This document shows, one piece after another, positions 14,409 through 22,209 of a stretch of 23,937 bases of DNA. Made by a program: the position numbers and the translations under genes. The stretch is from positions 1 through 23,937 of the forward strand of contig CAMDOL010000005.1 of the NCBI GenBank assembly GCA_945903615.1. The letters are read 5' to 3'. A model generated the notes under the pieces. It saw only the letters and a program-made list of their open reading frames with translations, was not told the origin of the DNA and made no database searches. Positions within the stretch are counted from its first letter, which is position 1, and each line of letters starts with the position of its first letter. The stretch is from Rickettsia typhi (GTDB taxonomy: Bacteria > Pseudomonadota > Alphaproteobacteria > Rickettsiales > UBA1997).

Positions 14409-15673
14409 ATGAAAATATCTTCAAAACTTTTCCTGATAATTTTTATCATTTTTAATCCCATCAAAACTTTTGCTGCTGGCTTTGCAGTTGACGCTCATTC
14501 TGCCGCTGGTCTTGCCAATTCTCACGCGGGAGAAACTACGGGAGCTCACGATATAAGCGATTCTTATGCCAATCCCGCAGTTTTGTCTGACATAACTTCT
14601 CCACAACTTTCTATTTCTGGAAGTTACATCAAAGTTAATATTGATGACGATAATGGTAGTGGTAAATATATTGGAGGCAGCGCTATTGCTTCTTCTAAAA
14701 ATGATAATGCTGGTGTTGATGCTGTTGTTCCAGCCTTTCATTTGCCGCTCCAATCAATAAAACATTAACCGCCGGAATTTCTATCACCGCACCTTTTGCA
14801 CTGCAAACGCAGTATAATCCAAATTGGGCAGGCAGATATCAAGCGGTGGATAGCAAAATTACTACCACAAATATTAATCCGATGCTTTCTTATAAATTAA
14901 CCAATCAGCTATCAATCGCTGGTGGTTTAGAAGCGCAATATGCTCAAGCCAGACTTACTAATATGGTTGATATTGGCGCTTTATTATTTTCATCACCAGG
15001 CGCCGCCGATAGACTTGGCAAGGCCAAAGGAGATGATTGGGGATATGGATTTAATTTAGGAGCAAAATATAAATTTAATAATCAAATAGAGGCTGGAATT
15101 GGCTATCGCTCTAAAATAAAACATAAAATTACTGGCGAAGTCGAAGTTGTTAATGCCGTTGCCACCTCTAAATTTAATACTCTTTTTATCACTCCAGAAA
15201 TTGCTTCGTTTGGGCTTGCTTACAAACCAACTTCCAAAGCCGAGTTGCTTTATGACCTAGCTTGGACGAGATGGTCACGAATTAATAGCATTGATATTAA
15301 TGCTCAAAACAGCCAATTAAGCAGTAGCACAAAATTTGTCTGGAGAGATAGTTTTAGAAATAGTTTTGGATTTAATTATCAAACAACTGAAAAGTTGCAA
15401 ATTAGAACTGGCATTGCTTTTGAACAAGGAGCTTCAGGACAATATCGCAACCCAAGAGCGCCAGAAGCCAATAAAACTTTGGTATCAGCTGGCGTGGGTT
15501 ATAAATTCAATCAGAATCTTTCTGGGGATTTAACTTATATGCATCAGTTTTATGAAAAAACTAAAAATAATTTAGCTGGAAAAGATAGCGCAGCACTTTC
15601 AGTTTCAAGCCTGCAAACTGATTATAAAATAAGAGTTGATGTTCTGGCACTTGGTCTGGTTTATTCTTTTTAA
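14409..15673 (+). pseudogene. fadL: FadL/OmpP1-type outer membrane transporter, frameshifted
   Basis: Two frames together make one FadL-family beta barrel, which takes hydrophobic compounds such as long-chain fatty acids across the outer membrane. Frame one (14409-14768) has a signal peptide (SKLFLIIFIIFNPIKTFAAG) and the family start GFAVDAHSAAGLANSHAGE ... DSYANPAVL. After VPAFH near 14740 it runs to a stop within 30 bases. The adjacent frame continues perfectly with FAAPINKTLTAGISITAPF and the barrel to 15673, ending in LALGLVYSF with the C-terminal Phe needed for barrel assembly. One missing T in the run at 14741-14743 explains the shift. Restoring it gives about 421 residues, normal for FadL. 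It is a real lesion, a strain polymorphism or a sequencing error. The ORF starting at 14846 is only the rear part. Confidence 0.85.
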
Positions 15674-15683
15674 CAATTATCTT

Positions 15684-15738
15684 GTAGGGGCGGATTGCAT
15701 CCGCCTTTTTTATTTGGGCGAATGCAATTCACCCCTAC
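15684..15738. repeat. REP pair (BIME-like), copy 1
   Basis: gtaggggcggattgcatccgcc and its near-inverse gggcgaatgcaattcacccctac face each other around a short tttttatttg spacer. Each half is also a small hairpin (ggcggat-tgc-atccgcc type). The copy lies between the convergent FadL gene and the receiver gene, whose stop begins 4 bp beyond its end, and it may act as a terminator for both. It is 55 bp and differs from copy 3 at only two bases. Confidence 0.9.
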
Positions 15739-15742
15739 AACA

Positions 15743-16939
15743 TCAAATATCACCCATAATTACAGCGAGCAACATATCATCCAAATCTTCCGCAGAGATT
15801 TTTTTATCATCAATCACACTCAAAGGATTTTTTGGTAGATAAATTGAATATTCAATTTTATCGCCTTCATTTCTCACTTCCATTGTGCCACCGTGATGGT
15901 GAATCAACAAATAGCAAACCAACAAACTAGTGTATGATTCCACTTTATCTTTCTGAATTGGTGGTGCAAAAAATATGTTGTCATTATCAGTCTTATCGCC
16001 TTTAGCAATCACAAACTCCAACGCAATTTGATTATTTGCTGCAGCATTATCCAAATTGGCAATTTTAAAACTAAATTCATTAGAAATTTTTGCAATATGC
16101 TTTAACAATTCTTCCGTTGCAATTTTAAAACCATATTCATTGATTGCTACCTCGCCAATCTCTACAACAGAATTATTGTTTAGAGCAATGTTATCAAGTT
16201 TTGCAAGCTCTTCAACTATTGCTAAAATTTGCTTTGAATTAATAGTATTTTCAAATTGATAATTTTGATTAAAAGGAATTTTATTATTTACTTTTTCAAC
16301 TACTTCTAGCAAAAATAAAGTTTCCAATAAATCATTATTACCAAGCTCAAAATCTTGCCAATTTTGCTCTTCGTTATTATTTTTGATAGTCGCAAACCGC
16401 CCAATAAAATCTTGCATTGCCAAATCAGCAAAGCGAATATAATTCATAGTTTTAGCTAGCAAAATCAATTGCCGGGCCCGATCAATTTTAGTCATTCTTC
16501 TTTTAACCATCATCTTTTCGTGCAACAGCTCGTTGCGTTCCTTTTTGATTTCGAAAAGATCAATCGCCTGACCTAGCTCATGCTTAAGCATATCATAATC
16601 CCAAGGCTTTTGTATGTAGCGCAAAATCTCGCCTTTATTCACGCATTCAATCGCATCGGTTAAATCAGAATAGGCGGTGGTTAGTAGGCGAATAATTTGT
16701 GGATATTATTCACGCAAATGTTGCAATAATTTGACGCCATTGCCTCCGGGCATTCTTTGATCAGTAATAACCACCGCAATTTCATTGTGCTTTTCTTCAA
16801 TAATTTTTTTTGCCTCATCAACGGATTCGGCAGTTAAAATATTAAATTCTTTCTCCAAACCTTTAACAAAATATTTGCGTGTTTTTTCTTCATCATCAAC
16901 AAAGAGAATATTGAAAGGTGATTTTTTTATTTCAGTCAT
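15743..16939 (-). pseudogene. Receiver-domain / degenerate kinase protein interrupted by in-frame TAA
   Basis: The first 77 codons (16939 to 16709) encode the front of a response-regulator receiver: ILFVDDEEKTRKYF, phosphoacceptor Asp in VVITDQRMPGGNG, then LLQHLRE. A TAA at 16708-16706 follows. The same frame then continues without shift as YPQIIRLLTTAYSDLTDAIE and RYIQKPWDYD, which is the rest of the receiver including its conserved Thr/Ala and Lys. A ~300-residue tail follows with no clear phosphoacceptor His and a degraded ATPase end (LLIHHHGGTMEVRNEGDKIEYSIYLP). A single CAA-to-TAA or GAA-to-TAA change explains the break. The downstream frame could restart at ATG/GTG near 16642 but would lack the phosphorylation site. 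It is paralogous to the N-terminus of the hybrid at 19628. Confidence 0.85.
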
Positions 16940-16957
16940 ATTGTTTTTTGATTAATA

Positions 16958-17542
16958 TTATTGGGTATAAAGCTTATCTTGTAACCAATTGGCTGGGTTC
17001 ATTAAAATATAATCAGCTATTAATTGATAAGAATTTTCAGTACGAATTATATGTTCGTAATAATTTCGTTGCCAAATTGATTTAGAAAAATTTATTCGTT
17101 TAGTAACCGTAGATTTATACCCGCGAACAATCGCCCCAATTGTCTGTGATGTTCCTCGTAGGGGCGAATTGCATTCGCCCTTTTTAACAACATCAAATTC
17201 GTTTATGTTTGTAGAATTTGGGCGGATGCAATCCGCCCCTACGGAATTGATATCGGATTGTGTGCGAATAATAATTATTCCATGGATATGATTTGGCATC
17301 ACAACAAATGAATCAATCACAATATTTTTGCGCAATTGTGATGTTTTGACCCATTCGTCAAATGCAATTTTCCCTTCGTCATTCAACACCATTGCCCCAT
17401 CAACAACTTTTCCAAACAAACATTTTTTATCCTCACAACATATCGTAATAAAATACGCACCACCTTGTGAGTAATCATAATTTTTTAACCTGATTGACTT
17501 GCGTTGGTGAACCTTGGGATCGTATTTCATAATTATTATCAT
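16958..17542 (-). CDS. tnpA_REP: REP-associated tyrosine transposase (RAYT)
   Basis: This single-domain HUH (Y1) transposase of the IS200/IS605 superfamily is the type linked to REP sequences. The 194-residue protein has the family opening YDPKVHQRKSIRLKNYDYSQGGAYFITI, the metal-binding HUH core MPNHIHGIIII (near residues 82-92), and the catalytic tyrosine region SIWQRNYYEHIIR. Between core and tyrosine lies an insertion encoded by an REP pair (DNA 17157-17243), giving SVGADCIRP and [12 protein letters not shown] copy 3 abuts its start by 4 bp, as expected for a RAYT with its own repeats. A second ATG at 17530 (MKYDPK) is the more family-like start. It is apparently intact and probably mobilises or maintains the local REP family. 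Confidence 0.9.
   Translation of the reverse strand: MIIIMKYDPKVHQRKSIRLKNYDYSQGGAYFITICCEDKKCLFGKVVDGAMVLNDEGKIAFDEWVKTSQLRKNIVIDSFVVMPNHIHGIIIIRTQSDINSVGADCIRPNSTNINEFDVVKKGECNSPLRGTSQTIGAIVRGYKSTVTKRINFSKSIWQRNYYEHIIRTENSYQLIADYILMNPANWLQDKLYTQ
17157..17243. repeat. REP pair inside the RAYT coding sequence, copy 2
   Basis: cgtaggggcgaattgcattcgccc and gggcggatgcaatccgcccctacg form the inverted pair, here with a ~39-base spacer that includes ctttttaacaacatcaaa. The copy is in reverse orientation relative to copies 1 and 3. It is translated in frame as part of the RAYT. Confidence 0.92.
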
Positions 17543-17545
17543 TTG

Positions 17546-17600
17546 GTAGGGGCGGATTGCATCCGCCCTTTTTATTTGGGCGAATGCAATTCGCCCCTAC
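17546..17600. repeat. REP pair (BIME-like), copy 3
   Basis: This 55-bp repeat has perfect gtaggggcg / cgcccctac ends. It fills the gap between the RAYT start and the histidine kinase. The kinase stop TAG (17599-17597) is the first TAG of the repeat itself. Confidence 0.93.
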
Positions 17601-18949
17601 GAATTTGTCATTGACAAATCAAAACTAAACACACTGCCATCGCCCAATTTACTAGTCGCAGATAAAGTCCCGCCATGATTCTTTGCAATCGTATAACTAA
17701 CGCTAAGCCCCATTCCCATTCCTTTCCCAACTTCGCTGGTCGTAAAAAACGGATCAAAAACTTTTGCCAAAGTCTCCTCATTCATACCAATACCGTTGTC
17801 GGAAACAAAAATTATTACTCGGTTATTTTTTTGCTCTGTCCAGATTTTAATTATTCCCCCATTTTCCGCCTTGGCATTTTCAGCTTTAGCAATTGCCTTG
17901 CAGGCATTAGTGATAAGATTAATTAAAATTTGCACAATATGAGTTTTGGCGCCACTAACCATTAAATCTTTTGGCACATCAATGATTTTCTCAATATCTT
18001 TACATTCATCCGCAGTGAATCGGACAGAACTTTCAATGGCATCGGCAATAGCAAATTGATTATACTTACCAGCTTCTTCTGGATGAGAAAAGTTATGTAG
18101 ATCACTGACGATATTTTTAATTCTGTTCATTCCTTCTTCAATATCAGCAACAGTATCTTTCAAATCTTCATCCCCAATTATTTTATCATCCATTTTGACG
18201 ATTCTGACTGCGGCGATGGTGTAATTTAGTGGGTTATTAATCTCGTGTAAAATCCCCGCAGAGAGATGACCCATTGCGCTGATCTTTTCACTTTGGATTA
18301 GTTGGGCTTGGGTGGATATTAGTTTTATGTTGGTGGATTTAAGGTTGTAGTTTAGGGAGAATTCGGCGAAGCGCAATTTGGCATTAAAATAATTTGCTAC
18401 CGAACAAAAAACACTGGTGGAAAAAAGAAAAAATATACTATTGACCAATATTGGAATATTGTATTGCAAGCCATTTATACTTGAATGAAAAAAAACTGTT
18501 GATAGAAATATAGCCAACATTAACACACAAGCTACGACTGTTTCTAAAGGATCCCAAGGCAACAATGCCGATATGGCTAACATTGTAAGGGCAAGTCCAG
18601 CGTAGTAAGGAGATGACATTCCTTCTGATAAAAATATCAAAATATTTATTTGAATTGTAATAAAAAAAACCAGCAAGAACCCAGCAGCTTTAATTTTTCT
18701 CTGTGTCCAATTTTTATTAAAAATAACAAATATCAAAAGAAATATCAGAACTATATCCGCCCCCATTCTGGTTTTGATCAATATTTTGGCAATATCTGGA
18801 TACACAACCATATCCAACAAACTGAACAAAATAATAAAAAGTGTAGCTAGTGGTATAGTGACAATTAGCCTCTTTTTATTTAACGCGATGTCGTAATGGT
18901 TGTAAGATTCTTTAAAAGATTGGTCAGTTATTTGATGATTTTTAAGCAA
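17597..18949 (-). CDS. Six-TM sensor histidine kinase
   Basis: This 450-residue membrane histidine kinase has six hydrophobic helices (about 29-50, 64-77, 88-108, 115-131, 136-154, 166-188). The short loop [10 protein letters not shown] (112-121) recurs in several multi-TM sensor kinases. The kinase core then follows: H-box [16 protein letters not shown] with phosphoacceptor His235, N-box [13 protein letters not shown] with Asn348, DNGIG (384-388), FDPFFTT and GKGMGMGLS. The start is TTG at 18949. An in-frame TAA lies two codons upstream, so no earlier start exists. It lacks a receiver of its own, and the neighbouring receiver proteins at 15743 and 19628 are the likely partners. The last codons and stop are set by an REP insertion. 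The ligand is unknown. Confidence 0.92.
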   Translation of the reverse strand: MLKNHQITDQSFKESYNHYDIALNKKRLIVTIPLATLFIILFSLLDMVVYPDIAKILIKTRMGADIVLIFLLIFVIFNKNWTQRKIKAAGFLLVFFITIQINILIFLSEGMSSPYYAGLALTMLAISALLPWDPLETVVACVLMLAIFLSTVFFHSSINGLQYNIPILVNSIFFLFSTSVFCSVANYFNAKLRFAEFSLNYNLKSTNIKLISTQAQLIQSEKISAMGHLSAGILHEINNPLNYTIAAVRIVKMDDKIIGDEDLKDTVADIEEGMNRIKNIVSDLHNFSHPEEAGKYNQFAIADAIESSVRFTADECKDIEKIIDVPKDLMVSGAKTHIVQILINLITNACKAIAKAENAKAENGGIIKIWTEQKNNRVIIFVSDNGIGMNEETLAKVFDPFFTTSEVGKGMGMGLSVSYTIAKNHGGTLSATSKLGDGSVFSFDLSMTNS

Positions 18950-18978
18950 GGATTAATGCTGGTTGTGATTGTAATTTT

Positions 18979-19011
18979 TGTAGGGGCAGACCTGTGTTTC
19001 CGCCCTTTTTT
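18979..19011. repeat. Degenerate half REP, copy 4
   Basis: tgtaggggcagacctgtgtttccgccc resembles the left half of the REP pair with an altered stem. It is followed by ctttttt and aacaacatcaaa, the same tail found in the spacer of copy 2. The right half is missing. It lies upstream of the histidine kinase start in a ~195-bp gap with no gene. Confidence 0.65.
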
Positions 19012-19144
19012 AACAACATCAAAAGGTCCTTTGGCTTTTAGCCTTGGCTGTTTTTAAAATTGATTAAATCGCTTGCTTCAGATTGTTGCTTGCTCATTGA
19101 ATAAATTGTGAGCCTAGAGGTTAAAATAAATCAAGAACTAAGGG

Positions 19145-19570
19145 TTATTTAACAAAAAATTTTATTAAGGCAAAAATTACGCCCGTTTGGGCGATCATTA
19201 ATCCCGCTGTCCATTTAATCATATCGAATTTTGATATTGCTATTGCTTCATTAACTTTAGCAATCTCAACTTCTAATTTTGAATTAATCTTGGCAATCTC
19301 AACTTCTAATGTTGAATTAACCTTAGCAATCTCAACTTCTAATGTTGAATTAACCTTGGCAATTTCAACTTCTAAATCTTGCTTAGTTGCCAAGTTATCT
19401 CTTTCTTGCGAAGTGGCGAGCACCTCAGATATAACCTCGGCTTGCACTTCGGCTTGTTTTTCACTAACGCCAGAATTTTTAAGAATTCTTGCCAACATCA
19501 AAGTATCAACAGTTCTGGTTTTGGTAATGAAAGAATGATTTTCTTTTTCTGTTTTCAATGCTACTTTCAT
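19145..19570 (-). CDS. Coiled-coil membrane-anchored protein, CCDC90/DUF1640-like
   Basis: This 141-residue protein opens with TVDTLMLARILKNSGVSEKQAEVQAEVISEVL, the head pattern of the DUF1640/CCDC90 family, a family of trimeric coiled-coil proteins shared with mitochondrial MCUR1. Next come LATKQDL and a long coiled coil of four near-identical 11-residue repeats (LEVEIAKVNST type). A single C-terminal helix (WTAGLMIAQTGVIFALIKFF) anchors it. Bacterial roles are not known. It is divergent from the hybrid kinase, with 57 bp between starts. The repeat-bearing coil is likely variable in length between strains. Confidence 0.85.
   Translation of the reverse strand: MKVALKTEKENHSFITKTRTVDTLMLARILKNSGVSEKQAEVQAEVISEVLATSQERDNLATKQDLEVEIAKVNSTLEVEIAKVNSTLEVEIAKINSKLEVEIAKVNEAIAISKFDMIKWTAGLMIAQTGVIFALIKFFVK
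19251..19382. repeat. 33-bp tandem repeats (four units) in the coiled coil
   Basis: Units begin at 19251, 19284, 19317 and 19350. The inner two (19284-19316 and 19317-19349) differ at only a few bases, and the outer two diverge more at one end. Each encodes an 11-residue (hendecad) coiled-coil turn. Confidence 0.93.
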
Positions 19571-19627
19571 TAATTAATTTTTTGGGTGATTTTAATGGGT
19601 AATTTTTAAACTTAATTTAAAAAAAAT

Positions 19628-21217
19628 ATGATAACAAAACAAATCGGAGAAAAACCTAATCGCTATATTTTATTTGTTGATGATGAGCCAAAATCAACCA
19701 AATATTTTGAAAAAATATTCTCTAAAAATTTCAACATCCTCATCGCCAATAACGCCAATGATGCTTTTGAGATTATATCTTCAAGACATAATGATATTGC
19801 CGTGATAATTACCGATCAAAGAATGCCCAACTTTACAGGGGTAGATTTGTTAAATAAAGTAAAAAATGCTTATCCCAATATTATTCGCATCTTAACCACC
19901 GCCCACAGCAGTTTGGAAGATAGTATTGTAGCAATTAATCAATGCAACATTTTTGCTTATTTAACCAAACCGTGGGATATTGATGAAATGTCTTTGATTT
20001 TACATAATGGCTTTATGGAGCTTGAAGCCCGCATTGCTTTGCTTGGGCTTTCTGGCTCTATTGCCCACGAGATGCGCAACCCACTTAACTCAATCGCCAA
20101 TTCTTTTGAGATGGTCAAGATTTTGTTGCCTAAAAAACCCAGTGAAGATGATCAATCTGCGGTTGAAATAAAAACTCCAAACTTGCTTGATATTCACGAC
20201 ATTATTGACGAAAGCAAACAGACTATCAAGCGCGGCAATAAAATTATTGATTCAATTTTAGCCAATTCCAGAGGTGAAGAAATTGATAATAGCAATTTCA
20301 CCAAACTTTCCGCTAGGGATGTTGTCAAATTTGCTACTCGCAATTTTGGTTATGAGAATTTAAAAGATCAAAAATTGATTGAAATTATTGGCGGTGATTT
20401 TGATTTTCTGGGAGATAAGGATTTATTTATTTATGTTTTATTTAACCTAATTAAAAATTCTCTTTATTACAAAACTCAAAAAAATAATTTTAAAATTACC
20501 ATCAATATTGTTGCTTCACCAAAAGAAAATTATATTAAGGTGAAAGACAATGGGGTGGGCGTTCCACAAGATAAATTAGAAAATATTTTTAATAATTTTT
20601 CTAGTTCAGGAAAAAAAGGTGGAACCGGACTTGGGCTATCATTTTGCCGTCGAGTTTTGAAAAGTTTTGGCAGCTCTATTAAGTGCGATTCGGTTTTGGG
20701 TGAATGGACAGAATTTACTATTTCCTTTCCTCTCTATGATTCATATCTAGCACAAAAAATTCTTAATGAGATTAAAGAAAAAAAGAAAGATTCTGCGCCC
20801 GCACTTCCAGCCTTAGAATTGCTCAATCCAGAATTCACGAAAGGCAAAACTATTCTTTTGGCTGATGATGATTTGGTGGCAAGTAAAATGACGGGAAGAA
20901 TTTTATCTACTTTAGGTTTTGCTGTGATTCACGCCTATAATGGTCAAGGGGTTTTAGAAATTTTGGATCAAAGATCGCCTGATTCACCAATTGATTTAAT
21001 ATTGATGGACATAGAAATGCCAGTAATGAACGGCATTGAGGCTAGCAAGATAATTCGCCAAGGTAAATATGGAAATATTCCCATCATCGCTTCCACTGCT
21101 GACACTAGCAAGGATAGGCTGCGAATCATCAAAGATGCCGGCATTAATGATGTTTTAGGAAAACCATTTTTTAAGGAAGAGTTTTTTCAAATACTAGCGC
21201 AGTGGTTTAAAGAATAA
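19628..21217 (+). CDS. REC-HisKA-HATPase-REC hybrid histidine kinase
   Basis: This soluble 529-residue phosphorelay protein starts with an N-terminal receiver (acidic D18/D19, phosphoacceptor Asp63 in ITDQRMP, Lys114 in LTKPW). Its H-box is SGSIAHEMRNPLNS with His147. The ATPase has LFNLIKNSLYY (Asn277), DNGVG (308-311) and GGTGLGLSFC (331-340). A second receiver (about 408-529) has ADDD, Asp461 in LMDIEMP and LGKPFF. The ATPase style, with FNLIKNSLYY and FCRRVLKSFG, resembles CqsS/LqsS-type quorum-sensing kinases, but no membrane sensor is present here. It likely takes its signal from the membrane kinase at 17597 through its N-terminal receiver. No output DNA-binding domain is in the window. 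It overlaps the tilS start by one base (TAATG). Confidence 0.93.
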   Translation: MITKQIGEKPNRYILFVDDEPKSTKYFEKIFSKNFNILIANNANDAFEIISSRHNDIAVIITDQRMPNFTGVDLLNKVKNAYPNIIRILTTAHSSLEDSIVAINQCNIFAYLTKPWDIDEMSLILHNGFMELEARIALLGLSGSIAHEMRNPLNSIANSFEMVKILLPKKPSEDDQSAVEIKTPNLLDIHDIIDESKQTIKRGNKIIDSILANSRGEEIDNSNFTKLSARDVVKFATRNFGYENLKDQKLIEIIGGDFDFLGDKDLFIYVLFNLIKNSLYYKTQKNNFKITINIVASPKENYIKVKDNGVGVPQDKLENIFNNFSSSGKKGGTGLGLSFCRRVLKSFGSSIKCDSVLGEWTEFTISFPLYDSYLAQKILNEIKEKKKDSAPALPALELLNPEFTKGKTILLADDDLVASKMTGRILSTLGFAVIHAYNGQGVLEILDQRSPDSPIDLILMDIEMPVMNGIEASKIIRQGKYGNIPIIASTADTSKDRLRIIKDAGINDVLGKPFFKEEFFQILAQWFKE

Positions 21218-22203
21218 TGTTATTTCTGGAAACTTGGTTTCAAAAAATTATCAATGAAATTTTTACTCAAAAACTTCCCAAAAAAATTGCTGTTGGGGTT
21301 TCTGGAGGGTTGGATTCTATGGCTTTGTTGCTGTTATTCAAAAATGTTTTTCATCAGAAAATTGAAATTTTTTGTCTAACAGTTGATCATAATGTTCGGA
21401 ACAATTCTTACCTTGATGCCAAATTTGTTGCTGATTTTTGCGCACAAAACTCCATTCATCACACCATCTTAAAATCCTATTTGGAGCATCCTCCTGAAGT
21501 TAATATTGAAGGCTCGCTTCGTGAAGTGCGCTATAATTTGCTCACTGAATTTTGCACTCAAAACCAAATCAAACATTTATTTTTAGCCCATCATCAGCAA
21601 GATTTAGCAGAAAATTTTTTGATTCGATTATTTAGGGGCAGCGGGATTGATGGTTTGGCGGCCATTAGTCGCAAGTTGTTAGTTGTAAGCAACAAATCAA
21701 AAATTGAGGTAATCAGACCATTGTTGGATTTTTCTAAAACTAATTTAAAACAATATTTGCAAGCCAAAAAAATAAATTGGGTTGAGGACGAGACCAATGA
21801 AGATGAAAAATTTTTAAGAAATAAAATTCGGAAATTTCTTCAAACTTTGCCTGATTATGAAGTGATTAACGACAGAATTGCGCTAGCTTCCAGAGCAATT
21901 TTAGAAGCAAAAGAAATTTTGGCACAAGAAACTAAAAAGAATTTCCCCAAAATTTTCAAAAAAAATATCAGCGGATTAGTTTTGGATATAACAAAATTTC
22001 AAAAACTAAAAAATAGCGTCGCAACCAGATATTTAGCGCTGGGATTAATGCAAATATCAAACAAGGTTTATAAACCCAGAAGAGAAAAATTAGAAAGAAT
22101 TTATCAGCTAATTATAGAAAATAAATTGAACAAAAAAGAAGAATTTTATGGCTGTGAATTAAAAAAACTGAGTGAGAAAGAAATTCTAATCTCCAAGAAA
22201 TAG
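21217..22203 (+). CDS. tilS: tRNA(Ile)-lysidine synthase
   Basis: This enzyme uses ATP and lysine to convert the wobble cytidine of the CAU anticodon of tRNA-Ile to lysidine, which is essential for reading AUA. The 328-residue protein has the PP-loop SGGLDS (29-34), the VDHNVR segment, EGSLREVRY, HHQQDLAEN and FLRNKIRKFL. It ends after the second domain and lacks the extra C-terminal domain of the ~430-residue E. coli enzyme. Shorter TilS forms are common. Its start overlaps the hybrid kinase stop (TAATG), so it is translationally coupled to a signalling gene. Codons over 21671-21691 derive from a heptamer repeat between GLAAI and IRPLL. Confidence 0.94.
   Translation: MLFLETWFQKIINEIFTQKLPKKIAVGVSGGLDSMALLLLFKNVFHQKIEIFCLTVDHNVRNNSYLDAKFVADFCAQNSIHHTILKSYLEHPPEVNIEGSLREVRYNLLTEFCTQNQIKHLFLAHHQQDLAENFLIRLFRGSGIDGLAAISRKLLVVSNKSKIEVIRPLLDFSKTNLKQYLQAKKINWVEDETNEDEKFLRNKIRKFLQTLPDYEVINDRIALASRAILEAKEILAQETKKNFPKIFKKNISGLVLDITKFQKLKNSVATRYLALGLMQISNKVYKPRREKLERIYQLIIENKLNKKEEFYGCELKKLSEKEILISKK
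21671..21691. repeat. Heptamer repeats inside tilS
   Basis: Three 7-bp units, gcaagtt, gttagtt and gtaagca, form the inverse-strand version of the acttacn family seen at 3546 and 11682. Twenty-one bases add exactly seven codons (KLLVVSN region) to a variable loop of TilS. Confidence 0.6.
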
Positions 22204-22209
22204 AAGTGA

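Noticed and set aside
15636..15842. 68-residue plus-strand ORF containing VGADCIR...GECNSPL
   Set aside because: It is translation of REP copy 1 plus the antisense of the receiver gene. It only shows how REP pairs read as peptides.
19290..19538. Plus-strand ORFs across the 33-bp repeats
   Set aside because: They are antisense shadows of the coiled-coil gene created by the repeat periodicity.
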